Notes: generated from the letters alone by a model not told the origin. Positions 1 through 9,014 are shown, counted from the stretch's first letter. The stretch: DNA of 32,788 nt from an uncultured SAR116 cluster alpha proteobacterium (GCA_902550555.1 CACCZR010000013.1:1-32788); one strand, 5' to 3'. Made by a program: numbers and translations.

Positions 1-295
1 TAAGTTAATTGTTGGAAAAAACTTCCAAAAGGTCTTTAACTTAAATAAAGGATCAATTCCAGCTAGAACTGACGTAAGTTTAAATGAATTTGATCAATGT
101 GCACATATTTCAGCTGCTGATATGGGTGCTAGTTCTGTTGGTGGAACTCTCTTACCTAGTTATGCCCATGGTATGGCATTAAGAGGTGCACAAGCAGGTG
201 CTATTACGGATGTAGTTACAGCTCACTTTAATTCTAACATGTCTTCAAAAGAAGCTGTTAGCAAGTTAGTAAAAGCTATTGAAAATAGTAAATAA
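1..295 (+). CDS. gtsA: sugar ABC transporter substrate-binding protein, C-terminal end (partial)
   Basis: This is the last 97 codons of a gene that begins before the window; the reading frame starts at base 2 and the stop TAA is at 293-295. The residues FNLNKGSIPARTDV near the start, then a Cys-containing segment and a short helical tail, match the C-terminal lobe of family-1 sugar-binding proteins of the glucose/mannose GtsA type. It would be the periplasmic component that delivers sugar to the GtsBC permease encoded just downstream. A strong stem-loop separates it from gtsB, which commonly lets the binding protein be made in excess over the membrane subunits. Family assignment is firm because the next three genes resemble GtsB, GtsC and GtsD; the substrate (glucose rather than another hexose) is inferred from context. 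Confidence 0.85.
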   Translation, partial: KLIVGKNFQKVFNLNKGSIPARTDVSLNEFDQCAHISAADMGASSVGGTLLPSYAHGMALRGAQAGAITDVVTAHFNSNMSSKEAVSKLVKAIENSK

Positions 296-306
296 TTAAA
301 AAATAA

Positions 307-346
307 TAAACTGTTTCCATATTTACATGGAAGCAGTTTATTTTAT
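307..346 (+). terminator. stem-loop between gtsA and gtsB (attenuator or mRNA-stabilising hairpin)
   Basis: Bases 307-320 pair with 327-340 over 14 positions (13 Watson-Crick pairs and one T-G), with a 6-base loop, followed directly by TTTTATT. It lies 12 bases after the gtsA stop and ends about 12 bases before the gtsB start. Because gtsB-edd clearly continue the operon, it is more likely a partial terminator or 3'-end stabiliser of the binding-protein mRNA than a full stop. Confidence 0.75.
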
Positions 347-358
347 TAAGTTACTATA

Positions 359-1234
359 ATGTTTAAGTGGCTAGAAAAAAATATACCGAAGATTGTAATT
401 GCTCCCTCATTTTTTGCTATTCTGGTTTTTGTTTACGGATTTATTGCTTGGACAGCATGGATATCATTTACAAAATCTAGATTAATGCCAAAATATGATA
501 TTGTTGGTTTTATACAATATGATCGTTTATTTGATTCCCCAAGATGGGAAGTAGCATTAAATAATCTATTTATATTTGGATTTTTATTCATTCTAATTGC
601 AATGATATTAGGTTTAATTATTGCAATATTTCTTGATCAAAGAATACGTATAGAAGGTTTTTTAAGAACAATTTATTTATATCCAATGGCCTTGTCTTTA
701 ATCGTTACCGGTACAGCTTGGAAATGGATATTAAACCCTGGTTTAGGAATAGAAAATGTATTTAAAAATTGGGGGTTTGAAAATTTTACTTTTGACTGGT
801 TGGTAAATCCAGATTATGCGATTTATACAGTTGTTATAGCAGGTGTATGGCAAGCCTCAGGGTTTGTGATGGCTTTATTTTTAGCTGGATTAAGATCAGT
901 TGATCAAGAAATTATAAAAGCTGCAAAAGTAGACGGCGTTCCAACTACTAAAATTTATACAGCTATAATTATTCCTTCAATGGCTCCAATTTTTTTATCT
1001 GCATTTATAGTTTTAGCGCATTTAGCAATAAAAAGTTTTGATTTGGTTATAGCTTTAACTGGCGGAGGACCTGGTTATGCAACAGATTTACCAGCAACAT
1101 ATATGTACACGATGGCCTTTTCACGTGGTGATTTAGGTCAAGCTGCCAGTTCAGCAATAATTATGATGATTGTAATATTCTCAGTAGTAGTTCCTTACTT
1201 GTACTCTGAATTAAGGAACAAAAATGATCAATAA
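359..1234 (+). CDS. gtsB: glucose/mannose-type ABC transporter permease GtsB
   Basis: This 291-residue inner-membrane permease has six predicted hydrophobic segments and a binding-protein-dependent transport (EAA-loop) signature around residues 175-200 (Ala-Ala-Lys-x-Asp-Gly). Stretches such as FLDQRIRIEGFLRTIYLYP, TGTAWKWILNPG and the terminal VVPYLYSELR closely resemble Pseudomonas GtsB as I remember it. It forms the transmembrane channel with GtsC. The gene lies 12 bases after the attenuator-like hairpin and overlaps gtsC by 11 bases, which suggests translational coupling. Length is normal for the family. The substrate is inferred to be glucose because the operon continues with zwf, pgl and edd. 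Confidence 0.92.
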   Translation: MFKWLEKNIPKIVIAPSFFAILVFVYGFIAWTAWISFTKSRLMPKYDIVGFIQYDRLFDSPRWEVALNNLFIFGFLFILIAMILGLIIAIFLDQRIRIEGFLRTIYLYPMALSLIVTGTAWKWILNPGLGIENVFKNWGFENFTFDWLVNPDYAIYTVVIAGVWQASGFVMALFLAGLRSVDQEIIKAAKVDGVPTTKIYTAIIIPSMAPIFLSAFIVLAHLAIKSFDLVIALTGGGPGYATDLPATYMYTMAFSRGDLGQAASSAIIMMIVIFSVVVPYLYSELRNKNDQ

Positions 1235-2099
1235 TTCTTCATCAAGTTATACGAATGTAATGTTAAGAATATTGTTGTATATCATTCTATTTTTATTTGC
1301 ATTTTACTATCTTCTTCCACTTTTTGTAATGATTACTACTTCACTTAAAAGTTTAGAAGAAATCAAAACAGGAAGCCTTGTTTCACTTCCAAGAGAATTA
1401 ACTTTTGATGCGTGGAGTGTTGCTTGGTCAAAAGCGTGTACAGGTATTAAATGTGAAGGTTTGAAACCTTACTTTTGGAATTCTATTTTTATCGCAATAC
1501 CTGCTGTAATGATTTCAACTTTTATTGGTGCTTTAAATGGCTATGTTATAGCTCAGTGGCGATTTAAATGGTCTAACATCATTTTTGCATTACTTCTTTT
1601 TGGATGTTTTATTCCATTTCAGGTGATTTTATTACCTATGGCAAGGGTATTAGGAATTTTAAATTTAGCAGGAAGTATTCCAGGATTAATTTTAGTTCAT
1701 GTGGTTTATGGAATTGGTTTCACAACTTTGTTTTTTCGAAATTTCTATGTAAGCATTCCTGTTGAATTAATTAAAGCTGCAAAAATTGATGGCGCAAATT
1801 TTTTTAGAATTTTTTGGTCAATTTTCTTGCCTTTGTCATTACCAATTATTGTTGTAACTGTTATTTGGCAGTTCACTCAAATATGGAATGATTTTCTTTT
1901 TGGGGTTTCATTTAGTGAAGCTGGAACACAACCAATAACAGTAGCTTTAAATAATATTGTAAACTCAACAACTGGAGTTAAAGAGTATAACGTTGATATG
2001 GCTTCAGCCATTATAGCGGCACTTCCAACATTATTAGTTTATATTATTGCAGGAAAATATTTTATTAGAGGATTAACAGCAGGTTCAGTAAAGGGATAG
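1224..2099 (+). CDS. gtsC: glucose/mannose-type ABC transporter permease GtsC
   Basis: This is the second permease subunit, 291 residues, MalG-like. It has an N-terminal membrane segment, an EAA-type loop (IKAAKIDGANFFRIF, about residues 184-198) that contacts the ATPase, and a C-terminus GKYFIRGLTAGSVKG that closely matches GtsC of pseudomonads. The segment WQFTQIWNDFLFGV is another strong match. The start lies inside the end of gtsB and the stop is 4 bases before gtsD, so the three subunits are co-translated. A short insert around residues 70-80 (KACTGIKCEG) with two Cys residues is not something I recall from the Pseudomonas protein and may be lineage-specific. Confidence 0.92.
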   Translation: MINNSSSSYTNVMLRILLYIILFLFAFYYLLPLFVMITTSLKSLEEIKTGSLVSLPRELTFDAWSVAWSKACTGIKCEGLKPYFWNSIFIAIPAVMISTFIGALNGYVIAQWRFKWSNIIFALLLFGCFIPFQVILLPMARVLGILNLAGSIPGLILVHVVYGIGFTTLFFRNFYVSIPVELIKAAKIDGANFFRIFWSIFLPLSLPIIVVTVIWQFTQIWNDFLFGVSFSEAGTQPITVALNNIVNSTTGVKEYNVDMASAIIAALPTLLVYIIAGKYFIRGLTAGSVKG

Positions 2100-2103
2100 A
2101 TTA

Positions 2104-3201
2104 ATGAATTCAGTTTTAAATATAAGAAATGTAAATAAAAAATTTGGAAAGGTTAATGTTTTAAATGACATAAATATCAATCTAAACAAAGGAGAGTTTT
2201 TGGTTCTTGTAGGGCCATCTGGATGTGGTAAATCTACATTATTAAATTGTATTGCTGGATTAGAAAAAATTGATAGCGGTGATATTCATATTGATGAAAA
2301 AAATATGATTAATATAGAACCTAAAGATAGGGACATTGCTATGGTTTTTCAATCTTATGCTCTCTATCCGACCATGACTGTTGAAAAAAACATTACTTTT
2401 GGGATGAAAGTGAGGGGTTTAGATAAAGAGACACAAAAAAACAAGCTTCAAGAAGTAGTAAAACAATTACAAATAGAAAATTTATTGAATAGAAAACCAA
2501 GTCAATTATCAGGTGGCCAAAGGCAAAGAGTTGCAATGGGACGTGCTTTGGTAAGAGATCCAAAATTGTTTTTGTTTGATGAACCTTTATCAAATCTTGA
2601 TGCAAAGTTAAGAGTTGAAATGAGAACAGAAATCAAAAAATTACATTATGATTTAAATGCATCAATGGTTTATGTAACTCATGATCAAATTGAAGCAATG
2701 ACTTTGGCAACAAAAATAGTCGTAATGAAAGATGGTGTTATTCAACAAATTGGATCACCTTTTCAAATATATAATACGCCAGCCAATATATTTGTTGCAG
2801 ATTTTATGGGGTCTCCTTCCATGAATTTAATTAAAGCAACAACAACAAAAAATAAAGGTCAGTATTTAATTGAAATTAATAAAAATAAAAAAAAGCCAGC
2901 AATATTAAAATATAATTGTAAAGAAAATCTACCAAAAGAAATTATTATCGGTATAAGACCCGAAAATATAATAGAAAAAAACTCTTCAAAAGATAAAAAT
3001 TTTCAAGCAATTAAATCAGATGTAAAAGTGATTGAGCCAGCTGGTTCTGATACTTTTATTGTTACTGATTTAGGTGGTTCTGAGGTGACTGCAAGATTTC
3101 ATTCGGAAAGTGAAGTGACATTAGGTTCTGAAATTGATTTTCATTTTAATTTATCAAAAGCCTCAATTTTTGATCCAAAAACAGGCAATAGGTTAAATTA
3201 A
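2104..3201 (+). CDS. gtsD: sugar ABC transporter ATP-binding protein (MalK/UgpC family)
   Basis: This 365-residue cytoplasmic ATPase energises the GtsBC permease. It shows Walker A (GPSGCGKST, about residues 38-46), a Q-loop (VFQSYALYP), the ABC signature LSGGQRQRVAMGRALVR, Walker B with the catalytic Glu (LFLFDEPLSNLD) and the switch His (THDQ). The last ~120 residues form the MalK-type regulatory OB/TOBE domain (IGIRPENI, VEPAGSDTF). Length and domain order are typical of the MalK/UgpC/GtsD family. Sequence alone does not separate GtsD from MalK or UgpC; the neighbours gtsBC and zwf-pgl-edd decide it. The gap of 68 bases to zwf holds a ribosome site but no terminator. Confidence 0.9.
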   Translation: MNSVLNIRNVNKKFGKVNVLNDININLNKGEFLVLVGPSGCGKSTLLNCIAGLEKIDSGDIHIDEKNMINIEPKDRDIAMVFQSYALYPTMTVEKNITFGMKVRGLDKETQKNKLQEVVKQLQIENLLNRKPSQLSGGQRQRVAMGRALVRDPKLFLFDEPLSNLDAKLRVEMRTEIKKLHYDLNASMVYVTHDQIEAMTLATKIVVMKDGVIQQIGSPFQIYNTPANIFVADFMGSPSMNLIKATTTKNKGQYLIEINKNKKKPAILKYNCKENLPKEIIIGIRPENIIEKNSSKDKNFQAIKSDVKVIEPAGSDTFIVTDLGGSEVTARFHSESEVTLGSEIDFHFNLSKASIFDPKTGNRLN

Positions 3202-3269
3202 TGACAAATGCCATAACATCTATTTCATAAAATATAAAAGATTACATAAAATATGTTAGAAGGTTTTTT

Positions 3270-4718
3270 ATGAAGAATTCAATTCCAAATACTGCAAAAA
3301 TTAGTCCAAGTGATTTTGTTATTTTTGGTGGAGGAGGGGATCTTTCTACGAGAAAAATAATCCCTGCTTTATTTTGGAGGTTTGTAGATAAGCAAATTGA
3401 TGATAAATCAAATATAATTATATGCTTACATAAAAAAACAAAGCTAGAAACTTTATTAAACCTTATAAAGCCACATACTTTTAATTCTATTAAATCAGAT
3501 GAAACTTTACAAAAACAATGGAACAAATTTCATAAACTTTTAACACTGATAACTTTAGATTTAATTACTGGTGATGGAATTAATGATTTAACTTTATTGT
3601 TAAATAAAAATTCTAACAAAAAACAAATATGTATCTTTTATCTTGCTATATCATCTAATCTTTTTGAAACAACTTGCAATTTAATTAGAAAATCAAATTT
3701 AAATTCTTTACATAGTCGTGTAGTTGTAGAAAAACCAATTGGGTTTAACAAGGTATCTGCAATTGAGATAAATGAAAATTTATACAAAACATTTAAAGAA
3801 GAACAAATTTATAGAATTGATCATTATTTAGGTAAAGAAACAGTACAAAATTTAATGGCTCTAAGGTTTGCAAACACTTTTTTTGAAAACCAGTGGGATA
3901 ATAAAAATATTGAAAATGTTCAAATTACAGTAGCAGAAGAGATTGGGGTAGCTGATAGAATTTCATATTATAATGAATACGGTGCTATAAGAGATATGGT
4001 GCAAAATCATTTACTTCAGTTACTCTGTTTGGTTGCTATGGAGCCACCTTCATACTTTGATGCAAATCAAGTAAGGGATGAAAAGCTACGGATATTGAAA
4101 TCTTTAAGACAATTGAGTGATGATGATATTCAAACAGGTCAATACCAAGGTTATGAAAATGAATTTGGCAAATCAACTAATACTGAAACTTTTATTGCAT
4201 TAAAAGTTAACATTGATAATTGGAGGTGGGCAGGAGTACCATTTTATCTCAGAACTGGTAAAAAATTATCCACTAGAGCCAGTGAAATCATAATAACTTT
4301 TAAAAATAAACCTCATAATATTTTTTCCAAATTAAAAGATTTTGATAAAAAAACTGATAAACCTAACATGCTTATTATTAGAGTTCAGCCCAATGAGGGT
4401 CTAAAATTAAAATTAACATCTAAAGAGCCAGGTCCTGGTGGAATGAGATTCTTTCCATCGGAATTAAATTTATCATTTAACGAAACATTTATTGAAAGAT
4501 TGCCAGATGCTTATGAAAGATTATTAATGGATGTGGCTAGAGGAAATCAAACTTTATTTATGCGTTTAGATGAAGTTTTGGCTGCATGGGATTTTATTGA
4601 CCCGATTGTTGATAAAGTTCAGTCAAAACCTCCTCAGTTATATAGATCTGGGACAATGGGGCCAGAAGACAAAATTTTAGTAAAAAATAATCACGAATGG
4701 ATTGACCCAAAAGAATAA
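3270..4718 (+). CDS. zwf: glucose-6-phosphate 1-dehydrogenase
   Basis: The enzyme oxidises glucose 6-phosphate to 6-phosphogluconolactone with NAD(P)+, the entry step of the Entner-Doudoroff and oxidative pentose-phosphate routes. The dinucleotide-binding loop is FGGGGDLSTRKI near residue 19, and the family signature RIDHYLGKE (about residues 182-190) carries the substrate-binding and catalytic His. The 482-residue length is normal. The nucleotide loop reads GGGGDLS rather than the more common GASGDLA. A ribosome site AGAAGG lies upstream of the chosen ATG. It is followed after 3 bases by pgl and then edd, so the three consecutive steps from glucose 6-phosphate to KDPG are encoded in order. 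Confidence 0.96.
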   Translation: MKNSIPNTAKISPSDFVIFGGGGDLSTRKIIPALFWRFVDKQIDDKSNIIICLHKKTKLETLLNLIKPHTFNSIKSDETLQKQWNKFHKLLTLITLDLITGDGINDLTLLLNKNSNKKQICIFYLAISSNLFETTCNLIRKSNLNSLHSRVVVEKPIGFNKVSAIEINENLYKTFKEEQIYRIDHYLGKETVQNLMALRFANTFFENQWDNKNIENVQITVAEEIGVADRISYYNEYGAIRDMVQNHLLQLLCLVAMEPPSYFDANQVRDEKLRILKSLRQLSDDDIQTGQYQGYENEFGKSTNTETFIALKVNIDNWRWAGVPFYLRTGKKLSTRASEIIITFKNKPHNIFSKLKDFDKKTDKPNMLIIRVQPNEGLKLKLTSKEPGPGGMRFFPSELNLSFNETFIERLPDAYERLLMDVARGNQTLFMRLDEVLAAWDFIDPIVDKVQSKPPQLYRSGTMGPEDKILVKNNHEWIDPKE

Positions 4719-4721
4719 CTT

Positions 4722-5339
4722 ATGGATGTAATTGAATTAATAACAAAGAATCTTTCTTCAAGCATAAACAAATATCAAAATGCTTCAATTGCGGTTCCAG
4801 GTGGAACAAGTCCAATAAAAATTTTTAATGGATTGTCAAAACAAAAATTAGATTGGTCAAAAGTCCAAATTACACTTGTTGATGATAGATTAGTTGATCC
4901 AGATAATGATCATAGTAATCAAAAATTAATAAACGATTATTTGCTAAAAAATGAGGCTAAAAAGAGTAAATTCATTCCTTTAAACAAAAATCTTAATAAG
5001 GGTGAGAATTTTAAATTTCCCTTAGATGTGTGTTTATTAGGCATAGGAAATGATGGTCATTTCGCTTCATTATTTCCAAATATGATCAATAATACCAATA
5101 TGTTAGACCCAAAATCTAAATCAAGCATTGATGAAGTTAAAGCTAATGGTAATCCTTTCGTTCCAAGAATTTCAATGAATTTACCATTAATATTAACATC
5201 AAATTTAATTATACTTTTAATAAAAGGAAAACTTAAACAAGAAGTATTAAGGGAGTCATATAACAATAAAAATATACCCTTATATTATCTTTTAAAACAT
5301 AGAATAAATAATTTTCATATAGAGTTGTTAAATGACTGA
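4722..5339 (+). CDS. pgl: 6-phosphogluconolactonase (DevB/Pgl type)
   Basis: The protein hydrolyses 6-phosphogluconolactone to 6-phosphogluconate, between Zwf and Edd. It belongs to the glucosamine-6-phosphate isomerase/Pgl fold: the phosphate-binding loop VPGGTSP lies at about residues 24-30, LVDDRLVD near residue 50, and LLGIGNDGHFASLFPN near residues 105-120 with the catalytic Asp-Gly-His. At 205 residues it is shorter than many relatives (about 220-240) because the N-terminal lead-in is trimmed, as often seen in streamlined genomes. It starts 3 bases after zwf and overlaps edd by 8 bases. Confidence 0.93.
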   Translation: MDVIELITKNLSSSINKYQNASIAVPGGTSPIKIFNGLSKQKLDWSKVQITLVDDRLVDPDNDHSNQKLINDYLLKNEAKKSKFIPLNKNLNKGENFKFPLDVCLLGIGNDGHFASLFPNMINNTNMLDPKSKSSIDEVKANGNPFVPRISMNLPLILTSNLIILLIKGKLKQEVLRESYNNKNIPLYYLLKHRINNFHIELLND

Positions 5340-7149
5340 ATTGCATCCAGAAATAAAGAATGTTTTAGATAGGATTATTAATAGAAGTGAAGATACAAGA
5401 AAAAAATACCTAAAAAGTATTGATGACATGGAAAACAGTAATGAAATTAATAGAAATACAATTTCATGCTCAAATATGGCTCATGTAGCTGCCTCAACAC
5501 CTAAAAGTGATCAATTAAACATATTGATGAATAAAAAGCCAAATCTAGGTATTGTCTCTTCATATAATGACATGTTGTCTGCTCATAAGCCTTATGAAAA
5601 CTATCCAAGCTTAATAAAATCAATTTCAAATCAGCACGGTGCAACAGCACAAATGGCTGGTGGTGTCCCAGCTATGTGTGATGGAATTACTCAAGGTAGA
5701 ATAGGTATGGAATTATCTTTGATGTCAAGAGATGTCATCGCCATGTCAACTGCAATTGCATTAAGTCATGGTGTATATGATGCAGCAATTTGTTTAGGAA
5801 TATGTGATAAAATTATTCCTGGTCTTTTTATAGGAGCTTTATCATTCGGATATCTACCCGTTGTTTTTATGCCTGCAGGGCCAATGTCAAGTGGTCTTCC
5901 TAATGAAGAAAAAGCAAATATAAGAAAGGCCTTTGCTAAAGGTGAGGTTACTAGAGAAGAATTAATTAAAGCTGAAAGTAAAGCATATCATGGTGAAGGA
6001 ACTTGTACTTTTTATGGAACAGCTAATTCAAACCAAATTATTATGGAAATAATGGGTGTTCATATTCCTGGAGCTGCATTTGTTCATCCATACAGTGATT
6101 TACGTCATGCTTATAACGTTTTAGCTGTTGAGCAAGCTGTTAAGATTAACAGAAAAGGTAATGATGTTAGACCTTTAGGTAAAATAATTGATGAGAGAAG
6201 TTTTGTTAATGCGATAATAGGTTTGCTTGCAACTGGTGGATCAACAAATCATACTTTACACCTTCCAGCAATGGCAGCAGCAGCTGGTATAGAGATTTTA
6301 TGGGAAGATTTTGATGATTTATCAAAAATTATACCTTTATTATCAAAAGTTTATCCAAATGGTAGTGCTGATATAAATCAATTCCATGCAGCTGGTGGTA
6401 TAAGTTTTATAATTGGTGAATTGTTGAATAATGGATTATTAGATGGATCTGCCAAAACGATTTGGGGCAAGAATTTATATGACTATATTTCTGAACCAAC
6501 ATTAGAAAACTCTAAAATAAATTGGAATAAAAGTCAGGTTAAGTCTTTTGATTTAGATATTCTTAGGTATGTTAAAAAACCACACCAAAATAATGGTGGT
6601 TTAAAAATGTTAAATGGAAACATTGGAAAATGTGTCGCAAAAATATCAGCTGTTAAAGAAGAGTTTAGATATATTAAAGAAAAAGCATTGGTATTTGATG
6701 ATCAAGAAGAAGTAAAAAAAGCTTACGAAAAAGGAATTTTAAATAGGAATGTGGTTATCGTCGTTCGTAATCAAGGACCCAAAGCTAATGGAATGCCAGA
6801 ATTACATTCATTGACACCGATCTTATCAAATATTCAAGATCTAGGGTTTAAAGTTGCTTTATTAACCGATGGAAGAATGTCTGGGGCTTCAGGTAAAATT
6901 CTTTCAGCAATTCATGTTACTCCTGAAGCAATTGATGATGGAGTTATAGGAAAAATTAAAGATGATGACAAAATTGAAATAGATGCAAATAATGGAAAAT
7001 TAAATATTTTTATAGATATTAGTAAGCGCAAAAATTTTTCATTATGTTCAACTAAATCTAATTCATCATTTGGAAGAAATATTTTTAAAACACTTAGAAT
7101 GCATTCTGTTAGCTCTGAAAAGGGTGGCGGAATTAGATTAATAGAGTAA
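5332..7149 (+). CDS. edd: phosphogluconate dehydratase (Entner-Doudoroff dehydratase)
   Basis: Edd dehydrates 6-phosphogluconate to 2-keto-3-deoxy-6-phosphogluconate (KDPG) using an iron-sulfur cluster. The 605-residue length is the Edd length and distinguishes it from the shorter IlvD and pentonate dehydratases. The three cluster-region motifs are visible: PAMCDGITQG near residue 113, LGICDKIIPG near residue 159 and GTCTFYGTANS near residue 223. The C-terminal domain has the DGRMSGASGK motif. The ATG overlaps the end of pgl (ATGACTGA arrangement), so translation is coupled. No eda follows; the next gene, after 48 bases, is an unrelated thioesterase. The paralogue at 23057 is a shorter, different member of the same superfamily. 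Confidence 0.96.
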   Translation: MTELHPEIKNVLDRIINRSEDTRKKYLKSIDDMENSNEINRNTISCSNMAHVAASTPKSDQLNILMNKKPNLGIVSSYNDMLSAHKPYENYPSLIKSISNQHGATAQMAGGVPAMCDGITQGRIGMELSLMSRDVIAMSTAIALSHGVYDAAICLGICDKIIPGLFIGALSFGYLPVVFMPAGPMSSGLPNEEKANIRKAFAKGEVTREELIKAESKAYHGEGTCTFYGTANSNQIIMEIMGVHIPGAAFVHPYSDLRHAYNVLAVEQAVKINRKGNDVRPLGKIIDERSFVNAIIGLLATGGSTNHTLHLPAMAAAAGIEILWEDFDDLSKIIPLLSKVYPNGSADINQFHAAGGISFIIGELLNNGLLDGSAKTIWGKNLYDYISEPTLENSKINWNKSQVKSFDLDILRYVKKPHQNNGGLKMLNGNIGKCVAKISAVKEEFRYIKEKALVFDDQEEVKKAYEKGILNRNVVIVVRNQGPKANGMPELHSLTPILSNIQDLGFKVALLTDGRMSGASGKILSAIHVTPEAIDDGVIGKIKDDDKIEIDANNGKLNIFIDISKRKNFSLCSTKSNSSFGRNIFKTLRMHSVSSEKGGGIRLIE

Positions 7150-7197
7150 TTCAAATTAATTATTTTACATTATATTTAAAAGTAATAATAATTTTGT

Positions 7198-7623
7198 ATG
7201 AATTTAAAATTACCTGAAGATACTATAACAATGGAAAATATTGAGCAGATATATGATTATGTGTTTGCTCCTTATGTAAAACAATTAAAATTGTCTTTTT
7301 TAAGTATTGAAGAAGGCAAGGTTGTCGCAAGATTAGAAAATTCTAAAGATTATCAATTTGTTACAGGTGCTTTATCTGGACAAATTTTGATGTCAGTAAT
7401 TGATACAGTTATGTCTATTGCAATGAATACGTCAACCAAATCTCAAAGAGGAACACTTTCTCAAAACAATAATTTTATAAGACCAGCTTTTGGAGATTAT
7501 TTTATAATTGAAAGTGAGGTTCAAAGGTTTGGTAGCACAATAGCAATTGGTGAAACAAAAATTTATTCAGAAGAGAGTAGAGATGTTTTATGTCATGCTA
7601 CATCGACATATCCATTAAAATAA
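7198..7623 (+). CDS. PaaI-like hotdog-fold thioesterase
   Basis: This 141-residue protein has the layout of small hotdog acyl-CoA thioesterases (PaaI / YbgC-like superfamily): an N-terminal helix and strand, the segment ALSGQILMSVIDTVMSIAM corresponding to the central hotdog helix that normally follows the HGG-type motif, and strands ending in the common GETKIY and DVLCHATSTYPL. The classic HGG is reduced to an Ala-Leu-Ser-Gly sequence, so the active-site Asp (VIDT) is the most likely catalytic residue. Substrate unknown. It sits 48 bases after edd and may be the last gene of that transcript or have its own promoter in the AT-rich gap; no clear terminator separates them. Confidence 0.75.
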   Translation: MNLKLPEDTITMENIEQIYDYVFAPYVKQLKLSFLSIEEGKVVARLENSKDYQFVTGALSGQILMSVIDTVMSIAMNTSTKSQRGTLSQNNNFIRPAFGDYFIIESEVQRFGSTIAIGETKIYSEESRDVLCHATSTYPLK

Positions 7624-7667
7624 TTAAATTTTGATTTTTATAGTGTTATTTTAAAAAAAAGAGTTTT

Positions 7668-7682
7668 AAGGAGACTATAATT
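7668..7682 (+). promoter_or_regulatory. strong ribosome binding site in front of an ATT (or ATA) codon
   Basis: AAGGAG at 7668-7673 is followed after 6 bases by ATT at 7680-7682, in frame with the MATE gene. The nearest ATG is at 7722, far too distant for this site. In-frame codons back to the stop TAG at 7641 include no ATG, GTG or TTG, so the site points to ATT (or ATA at 7677) as the initiator. Confidence 0.6.
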
Positions 7683-9014
7683 TCAAACATACCTTTAATC
7701 TTAAACGGATCAATCCTTAAAATGATATGGAAACTTGGTTTTCCTAATGCGATTGCTTGGATAGCATGGACAATTGCAACATTTGCAGATGCTGTTTTTC
7801 TTGGGTTTTTAGGTACTGAAGCATTAGCTATAATAGCTATAATTTTTCCATTTCAAATGCTTATGTTGATGATGGCTGCAGGAGCTATTGGTGGTGGGGT
7901 TACTTCTTCAGTTGGAAGGGCAATTGGAAGTAAAGATATAAAAAAAGCTGAAGTATCCTGTTTTCATTCGATTTTAATTGCGATTGGAATGGCATTTATT
8001 TTTACAATAATCTTTTTATTATATTCAGAAAATATATTTAAATTTATGGGTGCAACCGAATTAATTTTAATTGGAGCAATTGATTATGCAAAAGTTTTTT
8101 TTGCATTTTCAATTTTCTTCTGGTTAACCCATATATTAGCTTCAATTATTCGAGGTTTAGGAAATACTTTTATACCATCAAAAGCAATTGTAATTGGAAG
8201 TCTATCTCAAATAATTTTATCATACATTTTAACATTTGGAATAAACGGTAGCTTTGAATTTGGTTTTCTTGGCCCAGCTATTTCAATAGTTATTTGTCAT
8301 ATGATTATGATGTCGTATTTGTTTTATTATTTAATTTTTAAACAAAAAATTTTAAAATTTAAAATTCATAAATTTTCGAATTTTATTTTTATAGATATCA
8401 TGAGAGTTGGAGGTCTTGGACTTTTAAATAGTATTACCATTGCTCTTACAGTAGGAGTTATGACTGGTTATATTGGTAATTTTGGTGCAAATGCTCTGGC
8501 TGGTTATGGCATAGGTGCAAGATTAGAATTGATCTTAACTCCTATAATATTTGGAATTGGTGCTGCTTTAACAGCATCGGTAAGTATTAATTTTGGTTCT
8601 AAGCAGTTTGCTAGAGCTAGAATGATAGCTTTTACAGGTGGGGTCGTTTGTTTTTTAATAATAGGTTTTATTGGGTTCTTCGTTAATCTTTTTCCTCATT
8701 TTTTATATCAATATTTTTCTTCAAACCCTGATGTGATTAAATACTGTATAAAATACATTTTCATTGTAACACCATTTTATTGTCTTTTTGGGCTTGGACA
8801 GGCTATTTATTTTTCAAGTCAAGGAACAGGTAAAATGATAAAGCCAATTCTTGTTGGAATTTTAAGATTTTTATGTGTGGTATTATTTGGTTATTTTGCA
8901 ATATCTAAAAACTTATCCATAGATTATGTTTTATATTCAGTAAGTTTTGGTCTAATTATAACCGGTTTAGGAATGTCTTTGTGCTTATTAGGTAAAGAAT
9001 GGAAGGGATTATGA
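7680..9014 (+). CDS. MATE-family multidrug/sodium antiporter (probable non-canonical start)
   Basis: This inner-membrane efflux protein of the MATE (NorM/DinF) family has about 12 hydrophobic segments over some 444 residues. The N-terminal segment upstream of the first ATG (7722) reads LNGSILKMIWKLGFP across it, which matches the conserved family opening of the type TEGPILKxLLxLALP. That shows that the 14 codons before the ATG are translated. With the AAGGAG at 7668, I place the start at ATT 7680 (ATA 7677 is the alternative); a conservative annotation would use 7722 and give 430 residues. Other family features are the Gly-rich turn LGTEALA after helix 1 and the repeat of the layout in the second half. 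Substrate unknown; the neighbours are not informative. Confidence 0.85.
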   Translation: MSNIPLILNGSILKMIWKLGFPNAIAWIAWTIATFADAVFLGFLGTEALAIIAIIFPFQMLMLMMAAGAIGGGVTSSVGRAIGSKDIKKAEVSCFHSILIAIGMAFIFTIIFLLYSENIFKFMGATELILIGAIDYAKVFFAFSIFFWLTHILASIIRGLGNTFIPSKAIVIGSLSQIILSYILTFGINGSFEFGFLGPAISIVICHMIMMSYLFYYLIFKQKILKFKIHKFSNFIFIDIMRVGGLGLLNSITIALTVGVMTGYIGNFGANALAGYGIGARLELILTPIIFGIGAALTASVSINFGSKQFARARMIAFTGGVVCFLIIGFIGFFVNLFPHFLYQYFSSNPDVIKYCIKYIFIVTPFYCLFGLGQAIYFSSQGTGKMIKPILVGILRFLCVVLFGYFAISKNLSIDYVLYSVSFGLIITGLGMSLCLLGKEWKGL

